From the NCBI GenBank assembly GCA_900111695.1, contig FOHD01000001.1:186001-250000 (forward strand): 64,000 nucleotides of DNA, in the 5' to 3' direction. The position numbers and the translations under genes were made by a program. The notes below the pieces were generated by a model that searched no databases, was not told the origin of the DNA, and saw nothing but the letters and a program-made list of their open reading frames with translations. This document shows positions 42,485 to 51,334 of the stretch, piece by piece. Source of the DNA: Olsenella sp. KH3B4 (lineage in GTDB: Bacteria > Actinomycetota > Coriobacteriia > Coriobacteriales > Atopobiaceae). Numbering within the stretch: the stretch's first letter is position 1; the number at the start of each line of letters is the position of its first letter.

Positions 42485-43342
42485 CTACCTCACTGTCCTT
42501 TGAGCCGCCTCGACCACGTGCTTGGCAAGCACCGCCGTGGTCACAGAGCCAACGCCGCCCGGAACGGGCGTGATGGCGCGCACGACGGGCTCGACGGAAT
42601 CGAAGTCCACGTCGCCCACAAGCTTGCCTGCCTTCTCGTCCCAGTTGATGCCCACGTCGACCACCACCTGCTGGGGAGAGGCGCACGCAGCCCCAACCGT
42701 GCCGATGTGACCTGCCGCAGCAACCACGATGTCCGCGTTTCGGCAGGCAGCCGCAAGGTCGCGCGTGCGGGTGTGGCACATGGTCACGGTGGCGTTTCTC
42801 GCCTGGAGCATCATCGAGACAGGCTTACCTATAACGAGCGAGCGGCCAACCACAGTCACCTTGGCACCCTCGAGCGGAACCTGGTAGTAGTCGAGAAGCT
42901 CGACCACGGCCTCGGCGGTGCAGGGCGGAAAGCCAACCGGCTGGCCTGCAAAGACGCCATAGAGGGAGCCTTGCGTGATGCAGTCCACATCCTTTGCGGG
43001 GTCGAGCAAGGCGCAGATGGCAGCCTCGTCCAAGGTCTTGGGAAGCGGCCGGAAGAGAAGGCAACCGTGGATGGACGCATCCTCGTTGACCTCGCGGATC
43101 ACGCCGGCAAGCCGCTCCTGTGAGCAATCCGCGGGCAGCACGAACTTGCGCAGGCCGAGACCCACCTTATCCGCTCGCTTTGTCGCCCCGCGCTCGTAGG
43201 AGAGGTCGTCCTCCCGCTCCCCCACGCGCACGATGGCAAGCGTGGGACGCACGCCTTGGGAGACCAGCTCCTCCACCTGAGGCACAAGTCGTTCCGTGAG
43301 CGCCTTTGCGACCGGCGCTCCCTTCATTATCTGCTGGGCCAA
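42485..43342 (-). CDS. folD: Methylene-THF dehydrogenase/methenyl-THF cyclohydrolase
   Basis: Interconverts methylene-, methenyl- and formyl-tetrahydrofolate. Key blocks are [20 protein letters not shown], the FolD PLPKT ([12 protein letters not shown]), [33 protein letters not shown] for NADP binding, and [20 protein letters not shown]. The start is TTG 43342 ([12 protein letters not shown] after the initiator), matching FolD N-termini, with GAGAGGGG six bases upstream; it overlaps the fchA end by 16 bases. SYERG replaces the usual SYVRxK, so the cyclohydrolase lysine is missing, which would fit a division of labour with the adjacent cyclodeaminase/cyclohydrolase. Confidence 0.9.
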   Translation of the reverse strand: MAQQIMKGAPVAKALTERLVPQVEELVSQGVRPTLAIVRVGEREDDLSYERGATKRADKVGLGLRKFVLPADCSQERLAGVIREVNEDASIHGCLLFRPLPKTLDEAAICALLDPAKDVDCITQGSLYGVFAGQPVGFPPCTAEAVVELLDYYQVPLEGAKVTVVGRSLVIGKPVSMMLQARNATVTMCHTRTRDLAAACRNADIVVAAAGHIGTVGAACASPQQVVVDVGINWDEKAGKLVGDVDFDSVEPVVRAITPVPGGVGSVTTAVLAKHVVEAAQRTVR

Positions 43343-43971
43343 CGGATTCCCCTCTCTACGAGCAGGTAGGCATTGTCTGCCTTCTTGCACCCCTCGTCGA
43401 GCATCTCCTGCGTGCGGGACAGAAGGTCCGCAGCGTATTCATGGTCTGTCATCGACTTGGCGTTGATGAAGATGTTGAGGCTCGCCGCCCTGAGCGCAGC
43501 CGAGAGAAGCGTGGCGCCGGCGCCAGCGTCGCTGATCGCGATTCTCGTGCCAATGAGGCTCACCTCGTCAACAAGGTCGATCGCCTCGCAGGTCTTCTCC
43601 ATGATCTTGAGCGGTGGCTCGCAGGCACACCGAAGCGCGGCCTCCATGACCTCGGCCTTGTGCGCCCGCTCCTCCTCGGTCGACCTGGGGAGACCATAAG
43701 CATGCGAGAGCGGCTCGAACGCCTTGGCGTCCTCGTCTGCCAGGGCGAGAAGGTCCGCCCGGACTGCCTCGAAGCGTGGGATGAGCTCCTCGATGCGCCC
43801 TTGGACGTCCGCGTACTTCTTCTTGCCAAGCGTGAGGCTCGCGACCATCTGCCCAAGCGAGGCGCCCACGGCGGCGGCGACTGCCGAGGCCCCACCCCCG
43901 CCAGGCACAGGGGCCTTGGACGCAAGCACGTCCGAGAACTCCCCCAACCGCATATCCGCAACAGTATCCAT
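43327..43971 (-). CDS. Cyclodeaminase/cyclohydrolase family protein (FchA-like)
   Basis: A helical protein of 214 residues. The family region APVPGGGGASAVAAAVGASLGQMVASLT near residues 20-47 is diagnostic of formimino-THF cyclodeaminase and methenyl-THF cyclohydrolase (FchA). With formate-THF ligase upstream and folD downstream, methenyl-THF cyclohydrolase is the most likely role, connecting formyl-THF to methenyl-THF. A histidine-degradation role is less likely because no hut genes are here. GGGAGGGACTC precedes the ATG. Confidence 0.88.
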   Translation of the reverse strand: MDTVADMRLGEFSDVLASKAPVPGGGGASAVAAAVGASLGQMVASLTLGKKKYADVQGRIEELIPRFEAVRADLLALADEDAKAFEPLSHAYGLPRSTEEERAHKAEVMEAALRCACEPPLKIMEKTCEAIDLVDEVSLIGTRIAISDAGAGATLLSAALRAASLNIFINAKSMTDHEYAADLLSRTQEMLDEGCKKADNAYLLVERGIRWPSR

Positions 43972-44106
43972 GAGTCCCTCCCAAGAAGGAAAAGAGTCAA
44001 AGCAAACCTAAATTAGAAGTGCGCCCAAGCGACTCCCCAAGGTGCCCACCGAGAAGCTCGACGTGCCGCAGGGCCAACCGCGTCGGGCTGCCAAAGGTTG
44101 CTCCAA

Positions 44107-44181
44107 GGCTCCCGCACTTCTCTAAGCGAGACTTTCTGAGCGCACAGCGCGAAGCAGTCTCGCGTGAGAAGCGCGGGAGCC
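44107..44181. repeat. Long two-step hairpin between fhs and fchA
   Basis: GGCTCCCGCACTTCTC (44107-44122) pairs with GAGAAGCGCGGGAGCC (44166-44181) with a single mismatch, and inside it GCGAGACT (44126-44133) pairs perfectly with AGTCTCGC (44156-44163). It is just 3' of fhs on the minus strand. No T-run follows. Confidence 0.8.
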
Positions 44182-44194
44182 CCGAGGGGGATGC

Positions 44195-45862
44195 TTAGAA
44201 CAGCCCGACGATCTTGCCGTCAGGCGTCACGTCGATCTTCTCGGCGGCCGGCACCTTGGGGAGTCCGGGCATCGTCATGATGTCCCCCGTGAGCGCCACT
44301 ATGAAGCCGGCGCCTGCAGAGACCCTGAGGTTGCGCACCGTGATGCGGAAGCCCTCGGGGGCGCCGAGCTTGTGCTGGTCGTCGGTGAAGGAATACTGGG
44401 TCTTCGCGACGCAGATGGGGAGCTTACCAAAGCCCTGCTCCTCGAGCTCCTTGAGCTGCTTGGCCGCCTTGGTGGTGTAGTCCACGCCATCGGCGTGATA
44501 GATCTTGGTCGCGATGGCGTCGAGCTTGTTGGCGATCGTGTCGTCCACGTCGTAAGCGAACTGGAAGTCGTTGGGCTGGTCGCAAAGACGAACGACCTCC
44601 TCGGCGAGCGCCAGGCCGCCCTCGCCGCCCTTGGCCCACACCTCGGAGAGCGCCACGTTCACGCCGAGCTTGTTGCACTCGTCCTCAACGAGCTTGAGCT
44701 CAGCGGCGGTGTCCGTGGGGAACGCGTTGATGGCAACGACGACCGGAAGCTTGAAGACGTCTTTGATGTTCGAGACGTGGCGGAGCAGGTTGGGCAGGCC
44801 GGCCTTCACGGCATCGAGGTTCTCCTCGGTAAGCTCGGCCTTGGGAACGCCGCCGTTGTACTTGAGGGCCCGGACGGTAGCCACGAGCACGACGGCGTTG
44901 GGGTGCAGGCCGGCGTAGCGGCTCTTGATGTCGAGGAACTTCTCGGCGCCAAGGTCGGCACCGAAGCCCGCCTCGGTGACCACGTAGTCTGCGAGCTTGA
45001 GGGCAGTCGTGGTGGCCTCCACGGAGTTGCAGCCGTGGGCGATGTTGGCGAAGGGGCCGCCGTGTACGAAGGCGGGGTTGCCCTCGAGCGTCTGGACCAG
45101 GTTGGGCTTAATAGCGTCCTTGAGCAGCGCCGTCATGGCACCCTCGGCGTGGATGTCGTGGACCGTGACGGGCTTGCGGTCGTAGGTGTAGGCAATGACC
45201 ATGCGGCCGAGGCGCGCCTTGAGGTCCATGAGGTCGGTTGCCAGGCAGAAGCATGCCATGACCTCGGAGGCTACGGTGATGTCGAAGCCGTCCTCGCGCG
45301 GCATGCCGTTCGCGACGCCACCAAGGCCATCGACGATGCTTCTAAGCTGGCGGTCGTTCATGTCGACGCAGCGCTTCCACACGATGCGGCGCGGGTCGAT
45401 GCCTAGGGCGTTACCCTGTTTGATGTGGTTGTCGAGCATCGCGGCGCACAGGTTGTTCGCGGCTCCGATCGCGTGGAAGTCGCCCGTGAAGTGCAGGTTG
45501 ATGTCCTCCATGGGGACAACCTGGGCGTAGCCGCCGCCCGCGGCGCCGCCCTTGATGCCAAACACAGGTCCCAGGGAAGGCTCACGCAGGCAGAGCATGG
45601 CGTTCTTGCCCATCTTGCAGAGGGCGTCCTCGAGGCCGACGGACGTGGTGGTCTTGCCCTCGCCGGCAGGCGTGGGGTTGATTGCGGTGACGAGAATGAG
45701 CTTGCCCTTCATTGGCACGTCCGTGAAGGCGTGGATGTCGACCTTTGCCTTGTAGTTGCCATAGAGCTCGAGCTGCTCGGGACCCAGGCCAGCCTTCTTG
45801 GCGACCTCGGTGATTGGCAGCATCCTGGCCTCTTGGGCAATCTCGATGTCGGACTTAGCCAT
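44195..45862 (-). CDS. fhs: Formate--tetrahydrofolate ligase
   Basis: Makes 10-formyl-THF from formate, ATP and THF, the entry of formate into one-carbon metabolism. The protein starts [18 protein letters not shown], with [16 protein letters not shown] as the P-loop and [20 protein letters not shown] soon after; [13 protein letters not shown] and [17 protein letters not shown] appear near the C-terminus, all typical. Its 555 residues fit. GGAAGTCTGGAG precedes the ATG. It heads the minus-strand run fhs, fchA, folD, folE, formate channel, folC; the hairpin after it may set its expression apart. Confidence 0.97.
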   Translation of the reverse strand: MAKSDIEIAQEARMLPITEVAKKAGLGPEQLELYGNYKAKVDIHAFTDVPMKGKLILVTAINPTPAGEGKTTTSVGLEDALCKMGKNAMLCLREPSLGPVFGIKGGAAGGGYAQVVPMEDINLHFTGDFHAIGAANNLCAAMLDNHIKQGNALGIDPRRIVWKRCVDMNDRQLRSIVDGLGGVANGMPREDGFDITVASEVMACFCLATDLMDLKARLGRMVIAYTYDRKPVTVHDIHAEGAMTALLKDAIKPNLVQTLEGNPAFVHGGPFANIAHGCNSVEATTTALKLADYVVTEAGFGADLGAEKFLDIKSRYAGLHPNAVVLVATVRALKYNGGVPKAELTEENLDAVKAGLPNLLRHVSNIKDVFKLPVVVAINAFPTDTAAELKLVEDECNKLGVNVALSEVWAKGGEGGLALAEEVVRLCDQPNDFQFAYDVDDTIANKLDAIATKIYHADGVDYTTKAAKQLKELEEQGFGKLPICVAKTQYSFTDDQHKLGAPEGFRITVRNLRVSAGAGFIVALTGDIMTMPGLPKVPAAEKIDVTPDGKIVGLF

Positions 45863-46140
45863 CTCCAGACTTCCTTTCGCTTTATGGCGCTGGTCGACGC
45901 CAAAGGTTACCGAGTTTCACGGGACGAACTGACCATGTTCCATTGTGCCGTTCTTGGTCTAATCGTCTTGGCAAGAATCCAACTTGAAACAGGGACACCA
46001 TCAACACGCGATGGTCGAGAGGCCAATGCGCCATCCATAGTCCGCCCGTCCGGCAGCAGACACCAATTGCCACCCGATGTCAAAACCATGGGGTCCGCCG
46101 ACAAGGCGGACCCCCTTACTTCGTGCGTCAATAGGAGCCC
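45863..46140. other. fhs upstream intergenic region
   Basis: About 278 bases without a gene. The right end holds the terminator of the accessory operon (46090-46114); the remainder should contain the fhs promoter on the minus strand, which I could not define. Confidence 0.4.
46090..46114 (-). terminator. Terminator of the accessory (SDR) operon
   Basis: GGGGTCCGCC (46090-46099) pairs perfectly with GGCGGACCCC (46105-46114), loop GACAA. TT-rich sequence follows only weakly (GGTTTTGAC), so efficiency is uncertain. Confidence 0.7.
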
Positions 46141-46965
46141 CTAGAATGAGGTCCAGCCGCCATCGACAGTCAGTTGAGCTCCATTTATATACGCGTTGTC
46201 ATCATCAATGAGGAACAGTATTGCACGCGCGATGTCCTCCGACGTTCCCATCATGTTGTTCCCTGCCGCATCGCAGCCCAAAGACACGCCGCCACGAACG
46301 TTATACAGGTCATTGCCCTCTGGATCCATGACGTCGCGATCTGGCCACTTTTCCATGGCGTTCCCCAAAATGCCCGAGATGATTGCGCCCGGATTCACAA
46401 CGTTAACCTTTAGGTTGCGCCAGTGATATGACCACGCGAGGTTTCGAGCCAGGCCAAGAACCGCATGCTTGGAGGTGACGTATGCAGCGCCGGCAGTCGA
46501 GCCATACAGGCCACCAACAGAGCCAACTATCACGACGTTCGCCGCTGGCCCCTCATGGTCAAGCAGCATCGATAGACAGTCACGAACCAGGTAGAAGCAA
46601 TCGTTGCAGTTCACATCCATGACGTACTGCCAAAGCAAGTCGTCGGTCTTGTGGGCTGGGCACATGAGGTCGAGAACCCCTGCGACGTACAGCAGGCTGT
46701 CAATTCGCCCGTACTTTTCGCGAACAGTCGTGACGAGCCTTGACCGGTCCTCGGCACTTGTGACGTCTCCGTAAACCACGTTGAGATTGTCTTTGAATTC
46801 TGGCAACTCTTCGTTGATTTCCTCAAGCGTATCGGCCATGTTCTCCCTGTTGTTGTCGAATCCGGTTACGGTTGCGCCGGCAGCAAGGAGCAACTTGAGG
46901 GTCGCCGCCCCCATTCCCGAAGCGCATCCAACCAGTACGACAACCTTTCCCTTCATAGAAGCCAT
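46141..46965 (-). CDS. Short-chain dehydrogenase/reductase
   Basis: A classical SDR of 274 residues. VVVLVGCASGMGAATLKLL is the cofactor loop. TGFDNNREN, with Asp after beta-2, suggests NAD rather than NADP. YVAGVLDL stands in place of NNAG, IVGSVGG carries the catalytic Ser, and AYVTSKHAVLG the Tyr-Lys pair. ITVDGGW-type ending (LTVDGGWTSF) is typical. It probably oxidises or reduces a hydroxyl/keto group. GGAGGGATGCC precedes the ATG. It is the last gene of a tight minus-strand run with the GcvT-like and cysteine-rich genes (12- and 14-bp gaps) and has lower GC than the folate block beside it. Confidence 0.9.
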   Translation of the reverse strand: MASMKGKVVVLVGCASGMGAATLKLLLAAGATVTGFDNNRENMADTLEEINEELPEFKDNLNVVYGDVTSAEDRSRLVTTVREKYGRIDSLLYVAGVLDLMCPAHKTDDLLWQYVMDVNCNDCFYLVRDCLSMLLDHEGPAANVVIVGSVGGLYGSTAGAAYVTSKHAVLGLARNLAWSYHWRNLKVNVVNPGAIISGILGNAMEKWPDRDVMDPEGNDLYNVRGGVSLGCDAAGNNMMGTSEDIARAILFLIDDDNAYINGAQLTVDGGWTSF

Positions 46966-46977
46966 GAGGCATCCCTC

Positions 46978-47967
46978 CTAGCACCACTTGGGAGCTACGA
47001 TTACTGCAGGTGAATCATTGGGGCCAATGGTTACCTTGGTACCAATGGGGCACTTTTCCGCATCGACAATCGCAAAGCCGATGTTCTTGTCGACTGTGTA
47101 GCCGTAAATCATCTGACGGCATTTACCAACCGGCACGCCACGCTTGCGGACTATCTCGTTCTGACAGATGTCCTCATAGCTCTCGCGTTCTATCTCAACG
47201 CCAACGAATGCAAAGCGCGGACCCTCCTCCTGGGCCTTCTCCAGCGCAGCTCGTCCGATGAAGTCGTCCTTTTTATCGAAATGGACCGACCATCCAAGGT
47301 TCGCCTCAAATGGCGTCAGGAAGTGATAGTCCTGCCGGAGAGCCATTCCCTTCTCCATAGGGAGACTTCTCACAAATACCTCGAGTGTCTGCAGCTCCCG
47401 GATGCCAGTGCTGCGGAGAAGCTCAGAAATGCGAGCGGAATCAGACCGTGAGCAGTAGAGCTCATAGCCAAGCTCTCCCGTAAAGCCGCCTCGGTCAACA
47501 TGAACCGGGATTCCAGCGATGGTGGCATCCACGATTTGGAAACGCTTCAAATCGTCGACGGGAACGTCTAGGAGCTTATCCATCACCTCTGTCGAGCGAG
47601 GACCCTGCACCGAGTACATATCCACAGTTGCCGTGATGTCGGAATAGGAGACATCGAATCCTTGCTTGTGCTCATCCAGCCACTTGATCATTTGAGGCCC
47701 GTAGAGCGTTGAGAGCCACCAGTGGCTCTCCTCAAGGCGGATTGCCATGAGGTCATCTATAATTCTGCCGTTGTCGTCAAGCATGGTGGTGTACTTTTCA
47801 CGCCCCACCTTGCACAGCGCGACGGTATTGACAAGAAGCTTGTCCAGAAGCGCAGTCGAATCCGGCCCCGTCACGTCCACTGTGTCGTGGGTCCAGCGAT
47901 ACCAGCCAGCGCTGTTTCTCACCGCAAATGCATCGGCACGCGCAACTTCGTCGTCTTTGAACAACAT
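46978..47967 (-). CDS. GcvT-like (aminomethyltransferase-family) tetrahydrofolate-dependent protein
   Basis: A 329-residue member of the T-protein fold that includes glycine-cleavage GcvT, DMSP demethylase DmdA and the THF-dependent O-demethylase LigM. Family features: MLDDNGRIIDDLMAIRL with Asp71/Asp72 at the position of the GcvT catalytic Asp, DMYSVQGPRSTEVM, RGGFTGELGYELY, and LPMEKGMALR. No gcvH, gcvP or lipoate genes are nearby, so glycine cleavage is unlikely. I infer transfer of a methyl or one-carbon group from an unknown substrate to THF. GGGGAG precedes the ATG. The stop is 12 bp before the SDR gene. Confidence 0.82.
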   Translation of the reverse strand: MLFKDDEVARADAFAVRNSAGWYRWTHDTVDVTGPDSTALLDKLLVNTVALCKVGREKYTTMLDDNGRIIDDLMAIRLEESHWWLSTLYGPQMIKWLDEHKQGFDVSYSDITATVDMYSVQGPRSTEVMDKLLDVPVDDLKRFQIVDATIAGIPVHVDRGGFTGELGYELYCSRSDSARISELLRSTGIRELQTLEVFVRSLPMEKGMALRQDYHFLTPFEANLGWSVHFDKKDDFIGRAALEKAQEEGPRFAFVGVEIERESYEDICQNEIVRKRGVPVGKCRQMIYGYTVDKNIGFAIVDAEKCPIGTKVTIGPNDSPAVIVAPKWC

Positions 47968-47981
47968 AATTCGTCACTCCC

Positions 47982-49214
47982 CTACACCATGCGGCTATCG
48001 AGCTTGCGCCCTATCTGAATGAACTGGAACTCGTCGTCTTTTCCGTCAATCCAGACGGACCACTCGGGCGACACAAGCGTCTTAATTGCACCGTTCCACT
48101 CCGCCTCGTATCCAGCGGTAATTTCGTCGAGGGGCGCCATGGGAAACCGGCCATTGAAGTCGTCTGTCGAGACCTTTATGGTGACGCCGTCTTTGTCGAA
48201 CGCCTCCCATTCGAAGGGGACAAGCTGGCAACCCATGATGGCGCCAATGTAGGCACCCATGACACGAGGATCGTTATCTCCAATTTCGCGAGGAATGTCG
48301 AGCCACGTCCTGAGACCCTCTCGTGCGAAGGGGTCGATGAAGTGGTTCTTTCCTGCGGTTGCAAAAACGATGGAAAGCACTCGGTCAAAGTCACCCTCGT
48401 TTTTCTCCATATCCCTTATTGCGATAAGCGGGAATGAGACCGACCAGACCCAGCCCATCTGAGCAACCCAGTTGTACTGCCACTCAAAGGACTGCTCCTC
48501 ACCGAACGCCTGCGTGTACTGGCCACTGCGAAGGCCCTCTGCATGCTTCACACGGCGCTCTGGTGGTGTGTCGTGAACGGGAGCAGTAGACGCGCCTCGG
48601 TGGTCAAGCCACCCCTGGTGGTCCAGACCATACGCGTCAAGTCGCTCTGCAACCACTCGGCAGTGGGGGTTGCCGCACCCGCGGGCCTCGCACATGTTTA
48701 GAGCGACGTCGTTGGTAATCTTCCCATGTTCGCCACCAGCCGCAATGTCGAAGTTAGCGGTAAACATCGCGGTTGTCATGTTGCACATCTCAGAGCCCAC
48801 GATGTCCCAAGGGCAGGAATCGAGCTCCTTCTCAACCCGGTTGCGAGTGAATTGTATGACGCGGCCCGCCATGTCCTCGGCCTCGTCCCCGTAGTCACCC
48901 CAGATGGCGCCTATCCACGCCTCCCTGTCGACGAATTCGGGGATGTTCCATTCATCGTAGAAATCATTGAGATACTGCTGCAGCTGGCCTTCGGATCCCG
49001 AGCATGCCGCACAGTTCATCATGTTCGCGCATTCGCAGATCTTCTCCGTACGGTCCTCCCAGTCATCGTTGAGAATGCGCATGACCTGGAAAATGTTTGC
49101 GGAGAATGCCGCGATTGTCCTGAGACAGTAAGAATATGCCTCCTTCTCGGGGATCAACTTCCCGAACGCCGTCTCGACTCCACGATGAAGTCCAACCTTC
49201 TGTTCGAGTGTCAT
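47982..49214 (-). CDS. Cysteine-rich cytoplasmic protein of unrecognised family
   Basis: 410 residues with no family I can name. The N-terminal half has clustered Cys: Cys60, Cys62, Cys68 and Cys71 (CECANMMNCAAC), then Cys134 and Cys144, then Cys175, Cys180 and Cys185 (CEARGCGNPHC). The last motif resembles the small-molecule-binding V4R/ATC-hydrolase ending but is not enough to assign it. The C-terminal half is rich in Trp and acidic residues (EWQYNWVAQMGWVWS). There is no signal peptide or TM segment. A metal- or corrinoid-type centre or substrate-activating partner is possible. ATG 49214 follows AGGAG. It heads the operon with the GcvT-like and SDR genes. Confidence 0.8.
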   Translation of the reverse strand: MTLEQKVGLHRGVETAFGKLIPEKEAYSYCLRTIAAFSANIFQVMRILNDDWEDRTEKICECANMMNCAACSGSEGQLQQYLNDFYDEWNIPEFVDREAWIGAIWGDYGDEAEDMAGRVIQFTRNRVEKELDSCPWDIVGSEMCNMTTAMFTANFDIAAGGEHGKITNDVALNMCEARGCGNPHCRVVAERLDAYGLDHQGWLDHRGASTAPVHDTPPERRVKHAEGLRSGQYTQAFGEEQSFEWQYNWVAQMGWVWSVSFPLIAIRDMEKNEGDFDRVLSIVFATAGKNHFIDPFAREGLRTWLDIPREIGDNDPRVMGAYIGAIMGCQLVPFEWEAFDKDGVTIKVSTDDFNGRFPMAPLDEITAGYEAEWNGAIKTLVSPEWSVWIDGKDDEFQFIQIGRKLDSRMV

Positions 49215-49487
49215 GTCTCGCTCCTCCTCCAACGACAGCAATGGGACTGCACAAGCCTCATGAAGGAGGGTGGACGTAGATACGCTCTGCGGCTAGCTGC
49301 GATCTTGCGGATATATTCATCCAGGATACCTACAAATCGTAGGCCCCGCCGTCACCATGCGTCCTTCTACCGAGACACGCCGGTCCCTTGGACGGAAACG
49401 GGAACACGAAGCCCCGCTCCTCTGCTACATTGGCAATGGCATAACGTAACGAAAGTTTTTATCATTTAGGCACACACGGTGGTTGTA
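49215..49487. promoter_or_regulatory. Divergent promoter region of the accessory operon and pucR-type gene
   Basis: About 270 bases between divergent genes, A/T-rich near 49430-49475 (TTTTTATCATTT). It should hold the promoters of both units and binding sites for the PucR-like regulator. I could not define a reliable -35/-10 pair; TTGGCA near 49431 is one candidate. Confidence 0.4.
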
Positions 49488-51122
49488 ATGAAGCTGAGCC
49501 CACAACTGGTCTTTGATAGCCTGCCGGCTGAGTTTGGGGCACAGCTTTCTGGCATCTCCCCCATGGATGCAACACTGGAGGCGCCGGAACTTCTCGCAAC
49601 GGATGCTCAGGAGCTGCAGGGGGGACGGCTCATCGTGACAAACGCGAACCGCCTCCCCCGGCTTGCCAAGGTAACCGCAGGCTGTGCACTGCTCTGCATA
49701 GGAGATTCCAGGAGACTCGACTGGTTCAGAAGATACTGTGCGGTCATTACCGTACGTCCAGATTTGGATTTCTACACGGTTTTCTCCACTGTTCAGCAGG
49801 CATTCCTCCGCATTAGCAAGTGGGTGCTCGACCTATACCAGATTCTTGAAAGTGAAGGCTCAATCCAGTCCATGTTGGAGGTGTCCTCCGCGGTCACCCC
49901 GGCTTCCGCGATTGTTGTCGACTCAAGCTTCACTTGTGTTGCCTCCACCGGAGTGGGGGCAAACCAGGAAGGGACTCCAAGCGGCACATCAACCGGAATC
50001 GCGGATGGGGTAAGCAAGCGAATCCCCATCTCAGACGTAGACCAGTACCTTGCGTCCTACAACCTCTCGATGAGTGTAAAGGAACCTTTCACCCTTGACT
50101 TTGGTGAACTACAGAGCTTGAATGCAAATCTCATTGACTCCAACGGATACCATGGGTGCCTCTCGTTTCTCTACCCCAACCATGACCTGCGCCCCGGCGA
50201 CGGCCTCATCGTGAGGCATCTGGCTCACATGGTGCTCCGGGGCATGTCCCTCGTGGGCAGTGGCACAGAGACTGGCAATGACGTATTAAAGCGGGCCCTC
50301 TCCTGTCTGATAGACAATCTCCCGCTTGGCACCTTGGAGCTTGCCGCTCTTCAAGCAGCCTCCTCGAACGGGACATACGTCTGCGTGCTTATGCGACCGC
50401 AGAGGCGAGCACGGGAACTACCGCTCTCCTACATCTGCAACTCGCTCGAGGAAGACATTCCCGGAACGGTAGCGTTCGAATATAGACAAACTTCCGTGGC
50501 AGCTTTCATTCGCATTGACAATCTTGCACCGGAAGGGAGCCGCAGAGACGAGCTTGAGCGCAAGCTACTTCCCATCCTTGCCTCGTTGGACATGAAGGCT
50601 GGCATGTCTGACCATGTGAGCGATCCCCTTGAGGCGAGAAGCTATTTCCTCCAGGCGAGCATTGCTCTCGACAAGGGGTCATGCCTGGATGAGAGCCCCC
50701 TTCTCTACCGCTTCCAGGACTTTGCGCTCGCCGAGCTGCTGGAGAATTGCACAGGGGAGATGCCCTTGGAATTGTACTTTACGAGCGGTCTCAGGCGACT
50801 CCTCGCTCATGACAGGGATTCTGCGATTTCATACGTGCAGACCCTAAGCGTCTATTTGAAGCACAACATGAACGTCACGCACACCGCCAAGGCGCTCTAC
50901 ATTCACCGATCAACGCTTCTCGACCGCCTCGAACGCATGAAGGCGCTCCTGAACGAGGACTTAAATGACCCCGACGAACGCCTTAGGATCGAAATGGTGC
51001 TTCGCGCACTTGAGCTGCGAGACCAGTTGAAAACGCAGCTCGGGGGATACGACCAGGAGCAGTCGAATCCCCCGCGCCAGACTCACCTTCCTACACTAGT
51101 CGATGTCAGACCCGCCGACTAG
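49488..51122 (+). CDS. PucR-family (CdaR-like) transcriptional regulator
   Basis: A 544-residue regulator. The C-terminal 60 residues form the PucR/CdaR helix-turn-helix: TLSVYLKHNMNVTHTAKALYIHRSTLLDRLERMK. The middle (about 130-250) reads like a GAF/PAS-type sensor (ASAIVVDSSFTCVASTG), and the N-terminal 130 residues are the usual PucR N-domain. Members typically activate divergent catabolic operons when a substrate is present. ATG 49488 is chosen; a GTG at 49479 is possible. GC is low (one sampled 60-base line is near 48 percent). The stop overlaps the stop of the convergent small gene inside CTAG. Confidence 0.9.
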   Translation: MKLSPQLVFDSLPAEFGAQLSGISPMDATLEAPELLATDAQELQGGRLIVTNANRLPRLAKVTAGCALLCIGDSRRLDWFRRYCAVITVRPDLDFYTVFSTVQQAFLRISKWVLDLYQILESEGSIQSMLEVSSAVTPASAIVVDSSFTCVASTGVGANQEGTPSGTSTGIADGVSKRIPISDVDQYLASYNLSMSVKEPFTLDFGELQSLNANLIDSNGYHGCLSFLYPNHDLRPGDGLIVRHLAHMVLRGMSLVGSGTETGNDVLKRALSCLIDNLPLGTLELAALQAASSNGTYVCVLMRPQRRARELPLSYICNSLEEDIPGTVAFEYRQTSVAAFIRIDNLAPEGSRRDELERKLLPILASLDMKAGMSDHVSDPLEARSYFLQASIALDKGSCLDESPLLYRFQDFALAELLENCTGEMPLELYFTSGLRRLLAHDRDSAISYVQTLSVYLKHNMNVTHTAKALYIHRSTLLDRLERMKALLNEDLNDPDERLRIEMVLRALELRDQLKTQLGGYDQEQSNPPRQTHLPTLVDVRPAD

Positions 51123-51334
51123 TCTCCAAGGGCCTTAAGCTCGGCATCAATCTCATCGAGATGCTCTGCGAGTTCCTTGGCCTGGGGGAAGCTCGCAAGC
51201 TTTCTCAACGTAAGCCCAAACACCATCTTCATTTGCGGATCGGTCTTGAAGCCAGGGGAATACTTGGCCACGATATCGGCCGCAGCCTCGTTTTTCGCCA
51301 AGACCTTTATCTTGCTGTCGACAGAAACACCCAT
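51119..51334 (-). CDS. Small helical protein, DUF1858-like
   Basis: A 71-residue protein starting MGVSVDSKIKVLAKNEAAA, with IVAKYSPGFKTDPQMKMVFGL and LRKLASFPQAKELAEHLDEID. The pattern of a helix, a KYSPG turn and a further helical stretch resembles DUF1858/ScdA-N-type domains, though the Cys of that family is absent. ATG 51334 follows AGGAGG. It is convergent with the PucR gene, sharing the CTAG at the stop codons, and belongs to the same low-GC stretch, so a link to the accessory operon is plausible but unproven. Confidence 0.65.
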   Translation of the reverse strand: MGVSVDSKIKVLAKNEAAADIVAKYSPGFKTDPQMKMVFGLTLRKLASFPQAKELAEHLDEIDAELKALGD

